Below, piece by piece: positions 8,353 through 18,265 of a stretch of 64,000 nt of DNA. The position numbers and the translations under genes were made by a program. Under the pieces are notes generated by a model. That model saw nothing but the letters and a program-made list of their open reading frames with translations, was not told where the DNA came from and ran no database searches. The stretch is from Enterococcus_E cecorum_C (lineage in GTDB: Bacteria > Bacillota > Bacilli > Lactobacillales > Enterococcaceae). The stretch is from the NCBI RefSeq assembly GCF_052119425.1, contig NZ_JBQKFH010000001.1:56024-120023 (forward strand). Direction: 5' to 3'. The first letter of the stretch is position 1. Each line of letters opens with the position of its first letter.

Positions 8353-11300
8353 ATGACGACAGCAGAAAAATCAAAATTAATGTATGATCCTTCATTTGAA
8401 AAAGATGCTTGTGGGATGGGATTTATCGCGCAAAAAGATGGCAAAGCAAGTCACCAACTAGTCGACTATGCATTAACCATGTTAGAAAGAATGAATCACC
8501 GTGGGGGAACTGGTGCGGAGCCTGATACGGGTGATGGGGCAGGGATTTTAATGGCCATACCTGATAGTTTCTTCCAGAAAAAAGCGCAAGAAGTAGGCGT
8601 ACAATTACCACCAAAAGATGATTATGCGGTGGCCATGCTATTTTTACCAAAAGAAGCCGAGCAAAAAGCAACTTTACAACAGGCGATTGTCAATGATATT
8701 GAACAAGCAGGCTATCATGTCTTATGGCAAAGAGATGTCCCATATGCATTTTCAAATTGTGGACCTGGTGCCCAAAAAGTGATGCCAAGTTTTGTCCAAA
8801 TTTTTATTGAAAAACCAGTGGATACGAAGGCAGGACGAGCATTTGAAGATCAATTATTCTTGCTTCGTCGCAAATTAGAAAAAACGTATCTAGCAAGTGA
8901 TTTGACGATTTGTACGTTATCGAGTCAGACAATTTGTTATAAGGGGATGTTGCATGCTTATCAAGTGCGTCTATTCTATCTAGATTTACAAGATGAAGCG
9001 ATGGAAACAAGTATTGCCTTAACCCACTCGCGCTTTTCAACCAATACTTTCCCTAGTTGGAATCGTGCGCAACCTTTCCGCTTTTTAGCCCACAATGGTG
9101 AAATTAATACCTTACGTGGTGCGGAAAACTGGATGCACTCTCATCAGATTGAAGTCTATGATGAAGAAAACTCTGACTCTGCGAAATTAGAAAACTGTAT
9201 GGAATACCTTTATCGCAATGGTCGTGATATGGCGCATGCGTTAATGATGATGGTCCCTGAGGCGTGGTCTAAAGAAGCCAATCTATCTGCCAGCCAAACA
9301 GCTTTCAATGAATATAATGCAAGTTTTATGGCGCCATGGGATGGACCAGCTGCTTTATGTTTTACTGATGGTCAATTAGTAGGGGCTGCTCTTGATCGTA
9401 ATGGATTGCGACCTTCACGATATTCGATTACCAAAGATGGTTTAGTGGTTGTAGCTTCTGAATCTGGTGTGGTTGACCTTGAGCCAAGTACCGTGATTGA
9501 AAAAGGTGTATTAGGACCAGCCAATTTCTTCTTAGTGGATACCAAAACTGGTAAAATCATGCATTCAGCAGAAGTCAAAGCCCATTATGCGAGCCAACAT
9601 CCGTATGAAAAATGGATTGCGAAAAATACGTTAACTTTAGACAAAATTGCCCCCGTTAAACAAACTGCGGCAAGCTATAGCGAACGTGACATGCAACAAA
9701 TGTGGAAAGTCTTTGGATACACCGATGAAATGATTCGTACCGTGATTATTCCAATGGCTAAAGACGGGCAAGAACCGGTTATTTCTATGGGATTTGACTC
9801 TCCATTAGCGGTATTAAGTAAGAATCCACAGTCTTTATTTACGTACTTTAAGCAACAATTCGCGCAAGTCACCAATCCGCCAATTGATGCGATTCGTGAA
9901 AAGATGGTCATTGGTACAGAGTTATTCTTAGGTCGCGATGTGGATGTTAAGGCTGATATTGAGAAGAACTGTACGAAATTAAAAGTGGATTCACCGGTGA
10001 TTTCAACTGAAGATTTCTTAAAGATTCAATCCTTAAAACAAAAAAATCATCGTGCTGTGACTTTATCGACACTCTATGATTATGAACCAGATAAACGTCA
10101 TACACTCGAAAAAGCGTTAGAACAATTATGTCGAGAAAGTGAACGTGCCATCGACCAAGGCGCCACGATTTTGATTTTATCTGATCGTGATTATCAAAAA
10201 GGAAAACTTGCGATGCCGATTCTATTAGCGGTTTCTGGTTTGCATAATTTCTTAGTCCGTCAAGGCAAGGCGGCTTTGGCTTCGATTGTTGTCGATACAG
10301 CTGAGGTCTGCGAAGTGCATCATTATGCGATGTTGGTAGGCTATGGTGCAGGGGCGATTCATCCTTATGGGGCTTATCGTACTTTAGCGCATCTTGAATT
10401 GACCGACAAACTAGAAAATTACCGTCATGCGTGTGAAAAAGGCATTATCAAGGTGATGTCGCGGATGGGGATTTCGACGATTGCGGGTTATCATGGGGCA
10501 CAACTATTTGAATCAGTTGGGCTAAGTGAGAAAGTTGTGAATGAATACTTTACTGGTACGCAAACTCGAATTGGCGGTTTAAGTTTAGAGCAAATTGAAG
10601 AAGAATATGCTAAACGCTATGAGCTTGCCTATGGTCCTAAAGCCAATGATTACTTGCCATCTGGCGGTAGTTTCCAATACAAATCAGACGGTGAACATCA
10701 TTTATACAATCCTAGAACAATTTATAATTTCCAAAAAGCAGTACGTGCCGGCGATTATGCATTATTTAAAGAATATGTGGCGCAGATGGAAGCAGAAATG
10801 GCGGAAAATCCTACCACCATTCGCTCACAATGGGAATTTAAAAAGACTCGTCCAAGTATTTCACTTGATGAAGTCGAGCCAGCTGAACGCATTGTCAAAC
10901 GTTTTAAAGTTGGGGCGATGTCTTATGGTTCTTTGAGTGAAGAAGCGCATAAATGTTTAGCTGAAGCGATGAACCATATTGGCGGAAAATCCAATAGCGG
11001 GGAAGGTGGTGAAAATCGCAATCGTTTCAAGGTGCAAGCAGACGGGCGTAACTTCAATAGCCGCATCAAACAAGTGGCTTCTGGTCGTTTTGGGGTTAAT
11101 GCGGAATACTTGATGAGTGCCGATGAAATTCAAATCAAGATGGCACAAGGGGCAAAACCAGGTGAAGGCGGTCAGTTGCCAGCGAAGAAAGTCTTCCCTT
11201 GGGTAGCGGAAATTCGTGGTTCAACGCCAGGGGTTATGTTGATTTCACCACCACCACATCATGATATCTATTCTATCGAGGACTTGGCACAGTTAATTTA

Positions 11301-12846
11301 TGACTTAAAGACGATTAATCCATATGCCAAAATCAATGTGAAGTTGGTTTCTAGTACAGGTGTGGGTACGATTGCGACTGGTGTGGTTAAAGCGGGTGCC
11401 GATGTGGTCGTGATTTCTGGTTATGATGGTGGTACCGGTGCTTCTCCGAGAAACTCTGTACGTGATGCTGGTCTACCATGGGAAATGGGATTAGCTGAAG
11501 CCCATCAAACCTTATCTATGAACCATTTACGTCAACGCATGACCTTAGAAACAGACGGTAAATTGATGACGGGTCGTGATATTGCGATTGCGGCGTTACT
11601 AGGTGCAGAGGAATTTAGTTTTGCCTCTTTAGCTTTGGTCTCTATCGGTTGTGTCATGATGCGTGTATGTAGCTTAAATACATGTCCAGTCGGGGTAGCC
11701 ACACAAAATCCAGCCTTACGTAAATTCTTTGCCGGTAAGCCTGAACATGTCATTAATATGATGATGTTCTTAGCAGAAAATCTACGTGAAGTGATGGCTG
11801 AATTAGGCTTTAAGACAGTCGATGAAATGGTTGGTCACGGGGAAAACTTACAAGCACGCTTTGTTGCAAAAGGAAAGGCGAAATCATTAGACCATTCACG
11901 CATGATTGGCCATGAAATCGGGATTGAACGTAAAGTGGTTGATCCATTCTATGAAAAACGTCAATGGAAAGATTTAGATAGCTTTGCCAAAGGAGCGATT
12001 GAAGCCAAACAAGCTGTTACCGTTAGTCAAAGCATCAACAATGTCAATCGTAGTGTCGGTACACGGATGGCTGGTTGGATTGCGGAACGATTTGGAAATT
12101 ATGAAGTTGATCCAGGTCTAATCAAATATGAATATACAGGTATTGCCGGTCAAAGTTTTGGGGCTTTCTTAACCCAAGGAATGGAATTAAAACTAATCGG
12201 CGAGGCCAATGACTATGTAGCGAAAGGTCTAAGTGGTGGTCGCATGATTATCGTGCCACCCAAAGATGCGGCTTATGATATCGAACATTCACCAATCGTT
12301 GGGAATGTTGCCTGCTTTGGTGCCAACCGCGGGGAAGCTTTCTTTAGAGGATTAGCCGGTGAGCGTTTCTGCGTTAGAAATAGCGGGGCTCATGTCGTGG
12401 TAGAAGGCTGTGGTGACCATGGTTGTGAATACATGACTGGTGGTGTGGCGGTCATCTTAGGTAAGACTGGTCGAAACTTTGGTGCTGGAATGTCTGGTGG
12501 GGTAGCCTATGTCTATGATCCAGAGCAAACCTTTAGCCAACGTTGTAATTTGGAAATGGTTGATTTATATCCAGTCGGCCAAACAACTGGCGATGAAGTC
12601 TTAAAAGAATTAATCGAAAAGCATCTAATGTATACAGATTCCGTAAAAGCGGCTGAAATCTTGAGTGACTGGGAGAATCAGCAACAATTCTTTGTCAAAG
12701 TTTATCCACATGAATATCATCGAATGGTAGATGCGACGGAAGAATTGGCACGAACTGGTTTAACAGGCGAAGAATTAGTCAACCAAGCATTTGAAAAAGT
12801 CGTGGGACCACAATTAAGTATCCCACAAGCACAAGGAAAGGGGTAA
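8353..12846 (+). CDS. gltB: Glutamate synthase (GOGAT), large subunit
   Basis: GltB makes two glutamates from glutamine and 2-oxoglutarate, using electrons from GltD. At 1497 residues it has the usual four-domain order. The N-terminal class II glutaminase domain has catalytic Cys20 (KDACGMGF), exposed after removal of a short propeptide. A central domain follows, then the FMN-binding TIM barrel (GEGGENRNRFKVQADGRN.., STGVGTIATGVVKAGAD) with the 3Fe-4S cysteines at about 1100, 1106 and 1111 (CVMMRVCSLNTCP), and a C-terminal glycine-rich beta-helix. gltD follows 7 bases downstream. A Fur-like site lies upstream. Confidence 0.97.
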   Translation: MTTAEKSKLMYDPSFEKDACGMGFIAQKDGKASHQLVDYALTMLERMNHRGGTGAEPDTGDGAGILMAIPDSFFQKKAQEVGVQLPPKDDYAVAMLFLPKEAEQKATLQQAIVNDIEQAGYHVLWQRDVPYAFSNCGPGAQKVMPSFVQIFIEKPVDTKAGRAFEDQLFLLRRKLEKTYLASDLTICTLSSQTICYKGMLHAYQVRLFYLDLQDEAMETSIALTHSRFSTNTFPSWNRAQPFRFLAHNGEINTLRGAENWMHSHQIEVYDEENSDSAKLENCMEYLYRNGRDMAHALMMMVPEAWSKEANLSASQTAFNEYNASFMAPWDGPAALCFTDGQLVGAALDRNGLRPSRYSITKDGLVVVASESGVVDLEPSTVIEKGVLGPANFFLVDTKTGKIMHSAEVKAHYASQHPYEKWIAKNTLTLDKIAPVKQTAASYSERDMQQMWKVFGYTDEMIRTVIIPMAKDGQEPVISMGFDSPLAVLSKNPQSLFTYFKQQFAQVTNPPIDAIREKMVIGTELFLGRDVDVKADIEKNCTKLKVDSPVISTEDFLKIQSLKQKNHRAVTLSTLYDYEPDKRHTLEKALEQLCRESERAIDQGATILILSDRDYQKGKLAMPILLAVSGLHNFLVRQGKAALASIVVDTAEVCEVHHYAMLVGYGAGAIHPYGAYRTLAHLELTDKLENYRHACEKGIIKVMSRMGISTIAGYHGAQLFESVGLSEKVVNEYFTGTQTRIGGLSLEQIEEEYAKRYELAYGPKANDYLPSGGSFQYKSDGEHHLYNPRTIYNFQKAVRAGDYALFKEYVAQMEAEMAENPTTIRSQWEFKKTRPSISLDEVEPAERIVKRFKVGAMSYGSLSEEAHKCLAEAMNHIGGKSNSGEGGENRNRFKVQADGRNFNSRIKQVASGRFGVNAEYLMSADEIQIKMAQGAKPGEGGQLPAKKVFPWVAEIRGSTPGVMLISPPPHHDIYSIEDLAQLIYDLKTINPYAKINVKLVSSTGVGTIATGVVKAGADVVVISGYDGGTGASPRNSVRDAGLPWEMGLAEAHQTLSMNHLRQRMTLETDGKLMTGRDIAIAALLGAEEFSFASLALVSIGCVMMRVCSLNTCPVGVATQNPALRKFFAGKPEHVINMMMFLAENLREVMAELGFKTVDEMVGHGENLQARFVAKGKAKSLDHSRMIGHEIGIERKVVDPFYEKRQWKDLDSFAKGAIEAKQAVTVSQSINNVNRSVGTRMAGWIAERFGNYEVDPGLIKYEYTGIAGQSFGAFLTQGMELKLIGEANDYVAKGLSGGRMIIVPPKDAAYDIEHSPIVGNVACFGANRGEAFFRGLAGERFCVRNSGAHVVVEGCGDHGCEYMTGGVAVILGKTGRNFGAGMSGGVAYVYDPEQTFSQRCNLEMVDLYPVGQTTGDEVLKELIEKHLMYTDSVKAAEILSDWENQQQFFVKVYPHEYHRMVDATEELARTGLTGEELVNQAFEKVVGPQLSIPQAQGKG

Positions 12847-12853
12847 GAATGTT

Positions 12854-14299
12854 ATGGCAGATCCATTTGGTTTTTTAAAACATGCAAGAAAAGAAAATCC
12901 ATATCGCAAAGTAGACGAGCGAATTAAAGATTGGCGCGAATTACAGATTCCCCTTTCAGTTGAAGAACGTCAAGAACAAGCTTCTCGTTGTATGAATTGT
13001 GGGATTCCGTTTTGTCACACTGGGACCTTTTATGGTGGCAAGCGCGCGGTGTCAGGTTGTCCCAATGATAATCTAATCCCTGAGTGGAATGATTTGGTTT
13101 ATCAGGGTCGCTTCAAAGCTGCTTTCGAACGCTTAGCACGTACCAACCCATTACCAGAAATGACGGGTCGTGTGTGTCCGGCACCTTGTGAAAAAGCTTG
13201 TACCGAGTCTTTAAATGGTTCAGGTGTTACGATTCATGATAATGAACGCTTTATTATTGACACCGCCTTTGAAAATGGTTGGGTGAAAGAATCCGGTCAG
13301 CCAGCACAAAGAACGGGCTTTAAAGTGGCGATTGTCGGTAGTGGCCCGGCTGGTTTAAGTGCGGCATGGCGCTTGAATCAATTAGGCCATGAAGTCACCG
13401 TCTTTGAGCGTAGTGATCGCTTTGGTGGTTTATTGATGTATGGGATTCCAAACATGAAGCTAGATAAAGAAATCGTACAACGACGGATTGATTTAATGGC
13501 AGAATTGGGCATTCATTTTGTGGCGAATACGGAAATTGGTCGTGATATTACGGCTGAAGAGTTACAGCGTGATTTTGATCGTGTCATTATTGCCGCTGGT
13601 GCAAGTGTGCCACGTGATTTGAAAGTCCCTGGTCGTGAATTAAATGGTGTGAAATTTGCCGTTGATTACTTAACTGAAGCGACAAAAGATGTCTTAAAGC
13701 ACGGTAAAGAAGCGACGAGTCGTAAATTAGAAGGAAAGCATGTGATTGTCATTGGTGGTGGCGATACGGGAAATGACTGTATCGGTTCAGCCATTCGTCA
13801 AGGCGCTGCTTCTGTTAAACAATTAGAAATCACGCCACAACTACCCTTAGAACGTCAAAGCGATAACCCATGGCCAGAATATCCGATGATTAATCGTGTC
13901 GGCTATGGTCAAGAAGAAGCATTGACTGTTTTTGAAAAGGAACAATTGACATACTATAGCACTTCAACTACTGGGTTTATTGGAGCAGAACGCGGGCAAC
14001 TAATCGGGATTGAAACAGTGAAAGTGGACCAAAAATTCCAACCAATTCCAGGAACAGAACAAGTGATGAAAGCTGATTTAGTTTTACTGGCGATGGGATT
14101 TTTAGGTGCGGAAAATAGTCTGTTAGAAAGTTTTGGTGTCAAAGAGGTCTATGATGATTCGACAACCAATAATGAACGTGTTTTGGTTGCTGGAGATGCT
14201 AAACGTGGCCCAAGTTTAGTCATTTGGGGCATTCGTGAGGGACGTCTAGCTGCTGAAAAAGTAGACCAAGCTTTACGTGCATTAACTTACCAAGCATAA
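12854..14299 (+). CDS. gltD: Glutamate synthase, small (NADPH) subunit
   Basis: GltD is the FAD/4Fe-4S subunit that passes electrons from NAD(P)H to GltB. The 481-residue protein has the N-terminal cysteine clusters (CMNCGIPFCH and GRVCPAPCEKAC), the FAD-binding GSGPAGLSAAW at about residue 157, and the NAD(P)H-binding GGGDTGNDC at about 299. ATG 12854 is preceded by AAAGGGG, which overlaps the end of gltB, so the two are translated from one message. A hairpin with a T-tract follows the stop. Confidence 0.96.
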   Translation: MADPFGFLKHARKENPYRKVDERIKDWRELQIPLSVEERQEQASRCMNCGIPFCHTGTFYGGKRAVSGCPNDNLIPEWNDLVYQGRFKAAFERLARTNPLPEMTGRVCPAPCEKACTESLNGSGVTIHDNERFIIDTAFENGWVKESGQPAQRTGFKVAIVGSGPAGLSAAWRLNQLGHEVTVFERSDRFGGLLMYGIPNMKLDKEIVQRRIDLMAELGIHFVANTEIGRDITAEELQRDFDRVIIAAGASVPRDLKVPGRELNGVKFAVDYLTEATKDVLKHGKEATSRKLEGKHVIVIGGGDTGNDCIGSAIRQGAASVKQLEITPQLPLERQSDNPWPEYPMINRVGYGQEEALTVFEKEQLTYYSTSTTGFIGAERGQLIGIETVKVDQKFQPIPGTEQVMKADLVLLAMGFLGAENSLLESFGVKEVYDDSTTNNERVLVAGDAKRGPSLVIWGIREGRLAAEKVDQALRALTYQA

Positions 14300-14304
14300 A
14301 AAAA

Positions 14305-14335
14305 TAAGCCGTTGGATGATTCCAGCGGCTTTTAT
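14305..14335. terminator. Terminator between gltD and the convergent PHP gene
   Basis: GCCGTTGGA pairs with TCCAGCGGC (one G-U pair), flanked by an A-run on the left and TTTTATT on the right. It can serve both convergent genes. Confidence 0.85.
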
Positions 14336-14340
14336 TACGT

Positions 14341-15126
14341 TTATTTGGCTAATGGTGTCAATTGCCAGTTACCATCTAGATAGACAGCTAGTTGATTCAC
14401 GCCATGTTTTTCCAGTAAGCTTGACATATCCGCAAATAATAAGCGATAATCACTTGCGACATGGGCATCCGAACCAAGTGTAAAGAGTTGACCACCAAGC
14501 GAGCGATAAAGTGGGATAATGTAGTCATACAGCGCTTTGTTTTGATATTTTCCATAGCTTTTAGCATTTAATTCTAGGGCCATTTCTTTTCCGATGATGA
14601 GTTGTAAGATGCGTGTTAATTGTTTTTCGTAATGTTCTCCTAATTCTTCAGGATTAAAGGCTAAGCGGCGTAAACCATATTCAAAATGCGTTAAAATCTG
14701 TGCACCGCTAAAGCTTTTTAGTACGTGTTCCATTTGATTAAAATACTCAGATGCCACTTCAAATTTGTCTTTGGAGAGCACGACATCATCCATATAATCG
14801 AATTGTCCATTTTGGTGAATGCTCAATAGCTTTAAATCATAAGGATGACTGGCAAGGTAATCTTGAATTTGACGCTCTTGACCAGGCACGACGCCTAGTT
14901 CGATGCCTTTTAATAGACGTGTAGGATATTTGTCGGCTAATTCTTGATGTTTTTGCACGAGTTTTTCATAGTCCGGGATATCATCTTGATACTGACTACA
15001 TGGATTTTTTAAGTCTAAATGATCCGTGGCAACAAATATTTCAGGTTGATACGCAAGATAATTCTCGAATTGCTCTTCAGAATCAAAAGACAAGAACGTA
15101 TGTAAATGTTGATCGTAATATTGCAT
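14341..15126 (-). CDS. PHP-domain histidinol-phosphatase-family protein
   Basis: The 261-residue protein is a PHP-superfamily metal-dependent phosphoesterase of the HisJ/HisK type. It shows the first metal motif (QHLHTFLSFDSEEQF), the ATDHLD motif, KGIELGVVPGQE, the LSIHQN motif and a terminal GSDAH motif, all spaced as in monomeric histidinol phosphatases. No other histidine-biosynthesis gene is in the window, so its substrate may differ. The start at 15126 follows AAAAGGAGTGG; a longer in-frame reading to 15198 has no ribosome site. It is divergent from the LacI-type regulator. Confidence 0.82.
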   Translation of the reverse strand: MQYYDQHLHTFLSFDSEEQFENYLAYQPEIFVATDHLDLKNPCSQYQDDIPDYEKLVQKHQELADKYPTRLLKGIELGVVPGQERQIQDYLASHPYDLKLLSIHQNGQFDYMDDVVLSKDKFEVASEYFNQMEHVLKSFSGAQILTHFEYGLRRLAFNPEELGEHYEKQLTRILQLIIGKEMALELNAKSYGKYQNKALYDYIIPLYRSLGGQLFTLGSDAHVASDYRLLFADMSSLLEKHGVNQLAVYLDGNWQLTPLAK

Positions 15127-15255
15127 GAAACCACTCCTTTTTATTGGTAGGTATATTATAGAATTAGATATATATTTTGAAAAGTAAAAAGAAGTCAATT
15201 TTTTAAAGACATTTTTTGTTGATTATGTTACTATCCATGTAAGGAGGTGATTTGA

Positions 15256-16248
15256 GTGGAGAAAGCAAAAGAATCAATTACAATGAAAGATGTGGCTCAA
15301 TTAGCAGGTGTGAGTGTTGGAACAGTTTCTCGCGTGATAAATAATGAAAGTGGTATCAAACAGTCTACATTAAATAAAGTGGAGGCTGCGATAAAAGAAT
15401 TAAATTATATTCCAAATGCTTATGCTAGAGGGATGAAGAAAAATCAAACATCGACAATTGGTTTGATAGTTCCCACGATTTGGCATCCATTTTTTAGTGA
15501 ATTCGCACAATACATCGAACAATTGTTAGCAAGCAAAGGATATAAAACACTTTTATGTAATATTGGTCAGTATAATTCAGAAGTGGAAATTATCCAAATG
15601 TTAGAGCAAAATAAAGTTGATGGCATTATTGCGATTACTTATAGTCCAATTGAAGAATATTTATCGACCAATGTACCTTTTGTAAGTATTGACCGTGTAT
15701 ATACAGATAAAAATATTGCTTGTATTTCAGCAGATAATGCGCTAGGTGCGACAATTGCAGCAGAAAAGCTAATCGAAAAAGGGGGCACTCATTTTGCTTT
15801 TGTGGGAAGTCATAACAAAACCATCAATGAGACGAAAAAACGCCGACAATATTTTGAAAAAACCATTTTAAATGCGGGCCTACCATTTGTTGCTTTTGAT
15901 TTAGAAGAACCATTTACTGATTTTAAAGGAAAGCTACATCAATTTCTATTAGAAAATCCATTCATTGATGCAATATTTGCAATTAATGATTTTACGGCAT
16001 TAGATGTGATAGAGGAATTGAAGCTAATTGGTAAAAGCGTACCAGAAGATGTTCAAGTGATCGGTTTTGATGGGATTAAAATGTCTGTGGAACGAAACAC
16101 ACCAGTTACGACTATCCGTCAACCGTTGGAATTAATGGCCCAAAAAGCTGTTGAGTTGATTGTACAGAAAATTGCGGGAGAGTCACCTGAAAAGTTACAG
16201 TATATCTTACCAGTAAGCTATATAGAGGGTCCAACTACAAAAAATTAA
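15256..16248 (+). CDS. LacI-family repressor of the sucrose/fructo-oligosaccharide operon (SusR-like)
   Basis: The protein has an N-terminal LacI helix-turn-helix (about residues 10-30; MKDVAQLAGVSVGTVSRVIN), a hinge helix (YIPNAYARGMKK), and a periplasmic-binding-like sugar domain ending with the conserved VIGFDG and TTIRQP motifs. GTG 15256 follows AAGGAGGTGA. It lies directly before two permeases, a binding lipoprotein and a GH32 hydrolase, the same order as the pneumococcal sus operon, so it probably binds the GAAACGTTTC operators at 16323 and 16386. The sugar effector is an inference. Confidence 0.88.
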   Translation: MEKAKESITMKDVAQLAGVSVGTVSRVINNESGIKQSTLNKVEAAIKELNYIPNAYARGMKKNQTSTIGLIVPTIWHPFFSEFAQYIEQLLASKGYKTLLCNIGQYNSEVEIIQMLEQNKVDGIIAITYSPIEEYLSTNVPFVSIDRVYTDKNIACISADNALGATIAAEKLIEKGGTHFAFVGSHNKTINETKKRRQYFEKTILNAGLPFVAFDLEEPFTDFKGKLHQFLLENPFIDAIFAINDFTALDVIEELKLIGKSVPEDVQVIGFDGIKMSVERNTPVTTIRQPLELMAQKAVELIVQKIAGESPEKLQYILPVSYIEGPTTKN

Positions 16249-16257
16249 AAAAATCTA

Positions 16258-16286
16258 TTGACAGGAAGCGTTACCAATGTTAGTAT
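16258..16286 (+). promoter_or_regulatory. Promoter of the sugar operon with an overlapping cre-like site
   Basis: A consensus -35 TTGACA (16258-16263) and -10 TAGTAT (16281-16286) are 17 bases apart. AGGAAGCGTTACCA at 16263-16276, inside the spacer, matches 12 of 14 positions of the CcpA cre consensus TGWAARCGYTWNCA. Carbon catabolite repression is therefore likely. Confidence 0.75.
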
Positions 16287-16322
16287 CAAGTTGTCAGAAA
16301 TGACTTTTTTTATTTAGCAAAA

Positions 16323-16338
16323 TTTGAAACGTTTCAAA
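16323..16338 (+). promoter_or_regulatory. LacI-type operator 1
   Basis: TTTGAAACGTTTCAAA is a perfect 16-base palindrome with a central CG, the usual form of LacI-family operators. It lies about 37 bases after the -10 of the operon promoter. Confidence 0.75.
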
Positions 16339-16385
16339 AAAGTTAGAGAGGTTACGCGCGACTCTCTTTACTTTTAAAACAAAAA

Positions 16386-16397
16386 TGAAACGTTTCA
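16386..16397 (+). promoter_or_regulatory. LacI-type operator 2
   Basis: TGAAACGTTTCA repeats the core of operator 1, about 60 bases (near six helical turns) downstream and just before the ribosome site of the first permease. Between the two copies is a small AGAGAG/CTCTCT stem. Two in-phase copies suggest cooperative or looping repression. Confidence 0.7.
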
Positions 16398-16412
16398 AAA
16401 AAGGAGGAAATT

Positions 16413-17336
16413 ATGAATAAAGTATCAGCGAATAAGAGTGATTCATTCCTTCAAAAGGTGAAAAAACAGAAATTATTACTTGCGATGTTAGTGCCTGGAT
16501 TAGTATTAACTTTTATTTTTAAGTATATTCCGATGTACGGTGTGCTCATTGCCTTTAAAGATTATAATCCATTGCGAGGGATACTTGGCAGTCCGTGGAT
16601 TGGCTTTTCTGAGTTTGAAAAATTCCTCTCTTCACCTAATTTTATGAATTTATTGATGAATACTCTGAAATTAAGTGTTTATGGATTGCTACTCGGCTTT
16701 TTGCCACCGATTATTTTAGCCATTATGTTAAATCAATTATTGAGTGAAAAAGCAAAGAAACGGATTCAATTGGTATTATATGCACCGAATTTTATTTCAG
16801 TGGTTGTCATTGTTGGGATGATTTTCTTGTTCTTCTCAGTAGACGGACCGGTGAATCATATTCTTGGTTTCTTTGGGATAAAAGCGAGCTTCTTAACTGA
16901 TCCTGATTGGTTCCGTCCACTCTATATCTTTAGTGGGATTTGGCAAGGAATGGGTTGGGCTTCGACATTGTATACCGCGACTTTAGTAAATGTGGATACC
17001 TCATTAGTTGAAGCAGCAAAATTAGATGGTGCGAATATTTTTCAACGTATTTGGCACATTGACATTCCAACCTTAAAACCAATTATGGTGATTCAGTTTA
17101 TTTTAGCAGCTGGAGGCATTATGAGCGTTGGGTATGAAAAAGCTTATTTGATGCAAACTTCACTCAACCTTACTTCATCTGAAATTATTGCGACTTATGT
17201 TTATAAAGTGGGGCTAGTCTCTGGTGATTATTCTTATTCTACAGCAGTTGGCTTGTTTAATACGGTGATTAATGTAATCTTGCTTGTGGCGGTGAATAAA
17301 CTAGTTTCTAAAGTTAATGATGGTCAAGGATTATAG
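16413..17336 (+). CDS. Sugar ABC transporter permease 1 (LplB family)
   Basis: The 307-residue integral membrane protein has six predicted hydrophobic segments and the EAA loop that docks the ATPase (EAAKLDGANIFQRIWHIDIP, about residues 200-219). Its family (LplB/YtePQ-like) serves oligosaccharide importers. GGAGG lies 7 bases before the ATG. Gene order resembles pneumococcal susT1-susT2-susX-susH. No ATPase gene is in the window, so a shared MsmK/MsmX-type ATPase encoded elsewhere is expected. Confidence 0.9.
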   Translation: MNKVSANKSDSFLQKVKKQKLLLAMLVPGLVLTFIFKYIPMYGVLIAFKDYNPLRGILGSPWIGFSEFEKFLSSPNFMNLLMNTLKLSVYGLLLGFLPPIILAIMLNQLLSEKAKKRIQLVLYAPNFISVVVIVGMIFLFFSVDGPVNHILGFFGIKASFLTDPDWFRPLYIFSGIWQGMGWASTLYTATLVNVDTSLVEAAKLDGANIFQRIWHIDIPTLKPIMVIQFILAAGGIMSVGYEKAYLMQTSLNLTSSEIIATYVYKVGLVSGDYSYSTAVGLFNTVINVILLVAVNKLVSKVNDGQGL

Positions 17337-17349
17337 GAGGGAAAATCGT

Positions 17350-18237
17350 ATGAATATGAAAATGTATACCAAGTTTGATAAAAGAATGTTGGTATTAAAT
17401 AAGATTATTATTGCTTTTTTAGTACTAATTACGTTGGTTCCTTTAGTTTATATTCTTGTCGCTTCTTTTATGGATCCGCAAGTATTAGTGAGCAAAGGAA
17501 TTAGTTTTAACCCAAAAGATTGGACAACAGAAGGATATGCCAGAGTATTTAGTGATAAGTCGATACTTCGAGGATTTTTAAACTCACTATTATATTCCTT
17601 TACTTTCTCAGTTTTAACCGTTGCGATTTCTGTATTAACCGCTTATCCATTAGCAAATAAAGAGTTAGTTGGACGTAAATGGGTCAATATCTTTTTAATC
17701 ATTACGATGTTCTTTAGCGGTGGGTTAGTCCCAACTTACCTTTTGATTAAACAATTAGGTATGCTAAATACAATGTGGGCGATTGTTTTACCTGGTGCTG
17801 TAAATGTATGGAATATTATTTTAGCGCGGACTTATTTCCAAGGATTACCAAAAGAATTGGTTGAAGCAGCAGTGATTGATGGTGCAAATGACTTGCAGAT
17901 ATTCTTGAAAATTATGTTACCTTTAGCGAAACCAATTATGTTTGTATTATTCTTGTATGCTTTTGTTGGCCAATGGAATTCATATTTTGATGCGATGATT
18001 TATATCAAGGATCCGAATTTAGAACCATTGCAATTAGTTTTACGTAAAATCTTAATTCAAAGTCAACCAGCCAAAGATATGATTGGGGCACAAGCTGCAA
18101 TGAACGAGATGAAGCGCTTGGCTGAAATGATTAAATATGCGACAATTGTCATTTCAAGTTTACCATTGATTGTTATGTATCCGTTCTTCCAAAAATACTT
18201 TGATAAAGGAATTATGGTTGGTTCACTTAAAGGATAA
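17350..18237 (+). CDS. Sugar ABC transporter permease 2
   Basis: The 295-residue inner-membrane permease has six hydrophobic segments and the EAA motif EAAVIDGANDLQIFLKIMLP at about residues 177-196. ATG 17350 is chosen because it follows TAGGAGGG; the open frame reaches back to 17317 inside the preceding gene. It forms the channel with the protein at 16413 and is followed by the binding lipoprotein. Confidence 0.9.
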   Translation: MNMKMYTKFDKRMLVLNKIIIAFLVLITLVPLVYILVASFMDPQVLVSKGISFNPKDWTTEGYARVFSDKSILRGFLNSLLYSFTFSVLTVAISVLTAYPLANKELVGRKWVNIFLIITMFFSGGLVPTYLLIKQLGMLNTMWAIVLPGAVNVWNIILARTYFQGLPKELVEAAVIDGANDLQIFLKIMLPLAKPIMFVLFLYAFVGQWNSYFDAMIYIKDPNLEPLQLVLRKILIQSQPAKDMIGAQAAMNEMKRLAEMIKYATIVISSLPLIVMYPFFQKYFDKGIMVGSLKG

Positions 18238-18265
18238 AAATAATTTTAGATTGGAGAAAAATATC

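Noticed and set aside
10595..10936. 113-residue plus-strand ORF inside gltB
   Set aside because: It is an out-of-frame shadow of a clearly coding gltB segment.
16293..16311. GTCAgaaaTGAC plus T7 as the terminator of the LacI gene
   Set aside because: The stem has only four pairs, and it lies just after the predicted start of the sugar operon transcript, where it would block that operon; too weak to list as a terminator.
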